A DNA stretch of 64,000 bases from Alteribacillus sp041949975. Lineage in GTDB: Bacteria > Bacillota > Bacilli > Bacillales > Marinococcaceae. Position 1 is the first letter of the stretch. The number at the start of each line of letters is the position of its first letter. Location: positions 35,591 to 99,590 of the forward strand of contig NZ_JBHFQG010000013.1 of the NCBI RefSeq assembly GCF_041949975.1. Direction: 5' to 3'. Below, one piece after another: positions 61,095 through 64,000 of the stretch. The position numbers were made by a program, and so were the translations under genes. The notes under the pieces were generated by a model. That model saw nothing but the letters and a program-made list of their open reading frames with translations, did not search any database and was not told the DNA's origin.

Positions 61095-62561
61095 ATGACA
61101 CAGCATAAAGAAATAGGATGGAACTTTGAAAACAGCTATGCTCGTCTGCCGGAAACCTTTTATGAAAACATCGAACCAACCCCTGTACGTTCACCGGAGT
61201 TGGTTGTTCTTAATAAATCTTTAGCAAAAACATTGGGATTAAACGTTGAGGAACTCCAAAGAGAAAAAGGTATAGACATTTTGGCCGGCAACCAGCTTCC
61301 AGATGGTGCTTTGCCGATTGCCCAGGCTTATGCAGGCCATCAATTCGGACATTTTACCATGCTAGGTGACGGCCGGGCTGTACTGCTTGGCGAGCAAATC
61401 ACTCCTTCAGGAGATCGGTTTGATATTCAGCTCAAGGGTTCAGGACGTACGCTATTCTCCCGCGGAGGCGATGGTCGAGCGGCACTCGGTCCGATGCTGC
61501 GCGAATATATTATCAGTGAAGCTATGTATGCACTAGGTATTCCTACCAACCGTAGTCTCTCTGTTGTGATCACCGGGGATTCTGTTATTCGTGAAACCGA
61601 CCTGCCTGGTGCGATTTTGACCCGCGTGGCATCCAGTCATCTGCGTATTGGCACTTTTGAATACACGGCAAAATGGGGGGATGTGGAAAAGCTTCGGATT
61701 CTTGCTGATTATGCAATCAAGCGCCATTTTCCAGACATCGAAGATAATGAGGATCGATATCTTTCTATGTTTCAAGAAGTGGTAGAGCGTCAGGCCAAGC
61801 TGATTGCCAAGTGGCAGCTGGTCGGGTTTATCCATGGAGTGATGAATACAGACAACATGACAATCAGCGGAGAAACCATCGATTATGGGCCATGTGCCTT
61901 TATGGATGTATATGACCCGGCAACTGTATTTAGCTCGATTGATATGCAAGGCCGCTATGCTTATCAAAATCAACCGGGCATTGGCCAATGGAATCTCGCA
62001 CGCTTTGCGGAAACTCTTCTGCCGCTGCTTCATGAAAAGCAAGATCATGCGGTCAAACTGGCCGAGGAGGCACTTTCAACATATGAGAAGTTGTATCATA
62101 AACATTGGTTTGCTGGGATGAGAGAAAAACTAGGAATACAGAACAAAGAAGAGCAGGACAAAACGTTAGTCGAAGACCTCCTTGCTATCATGGAGAAGCA
62201 TAAGGCCGACTTTACCAATACGTTTCGCGCTTTAACATTAGATAAACCGGAGGAGACCGCCATGAGCGGAACGACTGAATTTACTCAGTGGTATGAGCAG
62301 TGGCAGGCAAGATTGGAAAGACAGGAGGAATCTAAAACGGCTGCTCATCAATTGATGAAGAAAGTAAACCCTGCGGTAATCCCTCGTAACCACCGAGTAG
62401 AAGAAGCACTTGAAGCTGCAGTGGAAAACGAAGACTACAGTGTGATGGAGCGGCTGATAAATGTACTTTCAGATCCTTATGCATATTCAGCTGAACAGGA
62501 GGAATATGCCACATTGCCTGAGCCATCCAACCGGCCTTACCGGACCTTTTGCGGAACCTGA
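61095..62561 (+). CDS. selO: SelO-family protein adenylyltransferase (YdiU)
   Basis: 488-residue pseudokinase-fold enzyme that moves AMP from ATP onto protein hydroxyls. Core motifs: AYAGHQFGHFTMLGDGRAVLLGE, QLKGSGRTLFSRGGDGRAALGPMLREYIISEAM, and HGVMNTDNMTISGETIDYGPCAFMD (catalytic and metal-binding region). C-terminal ends DPYAYSAEQEEYATLPEPSNR. The human and E. coli forms act in redox stress. Monocistronic, with AAAGGAGATAT as ribosome site. Confidence 0.95.
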   Translation: MTQHKEIGWNFENSYARLPETFYENIEPTPVRSPELVVLNKSLAKTLGLNVEELQREKGIDILAGNQLPDGALPIAQAYAGHQFGHFTMLGDGRAVLLGEQITPSGDRFDIQLKGSGRTLFSRGGDGRAALGPMLREYIISEAMYALGIPTNRSLSVVITGDSVIRETDLPGAILTRVASSHLRIGTFEYTAKWGDVEKLRILADYAIKRHFPDIEDNEDRYLSMFQEVVERQAKLIAKWQLVGFIHGVMNTDNMTISGETIDYGPCAFMDVYDPATVFSSIDMQGRYAYQNQPGIGQWNLARFAETLLPLLHEKQDHAVKLAEEALSTYEKLYHKHWFAGMREKLGIQNKEEQDKTLVEDLLAIMEKHKADFTNTFRALTLDKPEETAMSGTTEFTQWYEQWQARLERQEESKTAAHQLMKKVNPAVIPRNHRVEEALEAAVENEDYSVMERLINVLSDPYAYSAEQEEYATLPEPSNRPYRTFCGT

Positions 62562-62572
62562 TATGAAGAGCT

Positions 62573-62628
62573 GAGTGCTTGACTCCTAATACGTTCGAAC
62601 ATAGCGTGTTGGGGGGAGCACTTTTTTA
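62573..62628 (+). terminator. Terminator after selO
   Basis: AGTGCT..ACTCC and GGAG..AGCACT arms with a long loop, followed by TTTTTT. Confidence 0.65.
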
Positions 62629-62901
62629 ATGGGTTATCAATGCAGCTGAAGATGTTTATTACAAACTTAGTTGTAATATAATAATGTTTTCATTTTTATT
62701 GGGCCAAATTTCTTAGGCGGAAATAACACGTTGTTATTCCTGATAAAACAGGAGGGGAAAGTGAAAAGCAACCCTTACTCTTAAATTAATTCCTTATGCA
62801 ATGGGCTGAATGGCTCTTTTTTTGTGTTTCGTATAGATGGGCGATCTTACCTTGAAAATTTTTTTTAGAACCTTCATATTTAGTAGAAAAGGAGGTTCGG
62901 C
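62629..62901. other. Intergenic region before the MerR-like gene
   Basis: AT-rich with a short GGGCTGAATGGCTC hairpin and T tract at about 62803-62830. GGAGG before the gene. No gene seen. Confidence 0.35.
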
Positions 62902-63609
62902 ATGCGACACGATATACAACCGAATGAACGAGCTTTCTCATCTAAGGAAGTTGCAGAAGAAGTGGGAATTGCAACAACCACTGTTCGAAAATATGGTCAA
63001 ATATTAGAGCGAAATGGATATGAGTTTTTCAAAGATGGCGACCGGCGTATCTTTGTTCGATCCGATATCACAGCACTTATAGCAATTCGACACACGGACA
63101 AACCACTAGACGATACAGCGAAAGACCTTGCGTCCCAACAGAAAAAAAGACTAGAAGGAATGAACAAAACAGAGCTTGCCATTTCCGATACATATGAAGA
63201 TTCACTCCAAGATCCCAATCAATTAAAAGAATTCTTAAAGATTTTAGCTAATGAACTAACAGCTGCCCGAGAAATGAATGTCGAACTGAAAAACGATATC
63301 GTTCAGCTTAAAACAACGATTTCTCAGCTTCAACAGGATCATCATGCGATAAGTTCCGGTATTGGAAATTCATCGCAAAAAGCACAAGCAAAAATAGAAA
63401 AATTAACGGAACAACAAAAGGCCCATTATGAAAACCTGCTAAAGCAGGAAAAACAAAAAAGTGAATTTTTACTACAAGAAATACAAAAAATGCGGGACGA
63501 ACAAAAAGAAGAATGGCGTTCCCAAAGTGAATTTAATAAACGTTTAGAAGAAGCGGTACATAAACCTAAAGGCATTTGGGAGAGGTTATTATCGATATTC
63601 CGTAAATAA
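62902..63609 (+). CDS. MerR-like DNA-binding protein with coiled-coil tail (DUF3967-like)
   Basis: 235 residues. The N-terminal 75 form a MerR-type helix-turn-helix (FSSKEVAEEVGIATTTVRKYGQILERNGYEFFKDGDRRIF). Residues about 115-215 are a long coiled coil (ELTAAREMNVELKNDIVQLKTTISQLQQ...). Tail: KPKGIWERLLSIFRK, basic and amphipathic. Plan resembles RacA-type chromosome anchors and plasmid-borne DUF3967 proteins. It lies next to an IS256-family end, so it may be accessory. The role is not established. Confidence 0.78.
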   Translation: MRHDIQPNERAFSSKEVAEEVGIATTTVRKYGQILERNGYEFFKDGDRRIFVRSDITALIAIRHTDKPLDDTAKDLASQQKKRLEGMNKTELAISDTYEDSLQDPNQLKEFLKILANELTAAREMNVELKNDIVQLKTTISQLQQDHHAISSGIGNSSQKAQAKIEKLTEQQKAHYENLLKQEKQKSEFLLQEIQKMRDEQKEEWRSQSEFNKRLEEAVHKPKGIWERLLSIFRK

Positions 63610-63755
63610 AGGTTATATATAAATTAATGGGCGACGTCCTGTTGCTGAAAAGAGTTTTTTGTATTTTGGTAAATGATTTACCTGATGAATGAATGACAAG
63701 CTTAAAACGAAGAGGAATTGATAAAATACATACCATTCAGCACGGAGCTTTTGAA

Positions 63756-63781
63756 GGTACCGTCAATAAGTTTGTGTAATG
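63756..63781 (-). mobile_element. Terminal inverted repeat of an IS256-family element
   Basis: GGTACCGTCAATAAGTTTGTGTAA on the plus strand fits the GG....GTC.ATAA.TTTGTGTAA pattern of many IS256-family ends, and the transposase reading inwards lies just beside it. The other end is outside the window, so the element is incomplete here. Confidence 0.7.
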
Positions 63782-64000
63782 TTTTTAGAGTATCCTAAGA
63801 ATAACTTCTTGAGTTTTCTTACAGAGGGAAGGTTATTCTTCGTTCTGACCATCCCCGTATCGGTTCGTGAACATTTTTTTAAGGCTGGGGCGGCCGTACC
63901 GAATCCACGGAGTTTACGACCGGACCAACGTTCATTGTACTCTTTCACCTGCAGGTACACGACTTTCTCGGCTGCCTGTTCGGTGGGGAGACTGTTCATT
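63763..64000 (-). pseudogene. IS256-family transposase, C-terminal part (runs off the window)
   Basis: The frame entering from the right reads LPTEQAAEKVVYLQVKEYNERW and RKLRGFGTAAPALKK, the C-terminal signature of IS256-type transposases. After ALKK a run of seven A changes frame. One more A would give KMFTNRYGDGQNEE and a stop near 63832, the usual C-terminus; as written the frame continues to 63763. The catalytic DDE domain is beyond the window edge, so function cannot be judged. Confidence 0.7.

Noticed and set aside
1..64000. tRNA, rRNA or CRISPR arrays
   Set aside because: No cloverleaf-like segments, rRNA cores or regularly spaced direct repeats were seen on either strand.

Overview
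The window looks like chromosomal DNA from an AT-rich, endospore-forming Bacillaceae species, possibly a salt-tolerant relative of Oceanobacillus, Virgibacillus or Halobacillus (the genus is inference). Evidence for an endospore former: a three-gene GerA-type germinant receptor operon (0.3-4 kb), a lone SpoVAF-like GerA protein (40.6-42 kb), two pairs of CotF-family coat proteins beside an alcohol dehydrogenase (22-24.6 kb), and a phospholipase A2-like mini-protein behind a sigma-K-like promoter (40.2 kb).

Layout. 0-4 kb: tail of an upstream gene and the ger operon on the minus strand. 4.4-11 kb: a broken membrane gene, a PAS/AAA+/Fis sigma-54 activator, a clear -24/-12 promoter, and the operon it should drive (acyl-CoA ligase, enoyl-CoA hydratase, 39-residue transporter subunit, sodium:solute symporter, MaoC hydratase). 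11-14 kb: relic of a yng-type leucine-degradation operon, with intact biotin carboxylase and HMG-CoA lyase but broken biotin carrier and enoyl-CoA hydratase. 14-16 kb: polyphosphate kinase. 17-21.5 kb: tyrosine/homogentisate catabolism (hppD, a dead family member, fahA, hmgA). 22-28.5 kb: adhB/coat locus, iron alcohol dehydrogenase with a divergent HxlR regulator, aldo/keto reductase. 28.6-31.2 kb: YdeP-like molybdopterin oxidoreductase with a structured leader. 31.4-37 kb: a decayed accessory stretch with broken ABC ATPases, thioesterase, SDR and lipoprotein, plus a lysine-rich repeat protein and a solitary AbiGi-like phage-defence gene. 37-40 kb: tatC, tatA and a PhoX-type phosphatase. 42-55 kb: a dense, strand-alternating lipid/glycolipid cluster (PlsC, two diacylglycerol-kinase-like proteins, two paralogous NPP-type phosphodiesterases, a lipase-like hydrolase, a GT4 and a GT28 glycosyltransferase, an EEP-fold phosphodiesterase, and a dehydrogenase/class II aldolase pair). 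55-64 kb: BCCT transporter, HtrA protease, hydrolase, SelO, a MerR/coiled-coil protein, and one end of an IS256-family element.

How the parts fit: the sigma-54 operon appears to import and activate a carboxylic acid for beta-oxidation-like steps; the tyrosine operon yields fumarate and acetoacetate; the Tat/PhoX block and the lipid cluster together could be a phosphate-saving or membrane-remodelling island, which is the strongest candidate for an undescribed system. Many genes carry one- or two-base frameshifts, so either the lineage is losing accessory pathways or the assembly has indel errors; this cannot be settled from the sequence alone.
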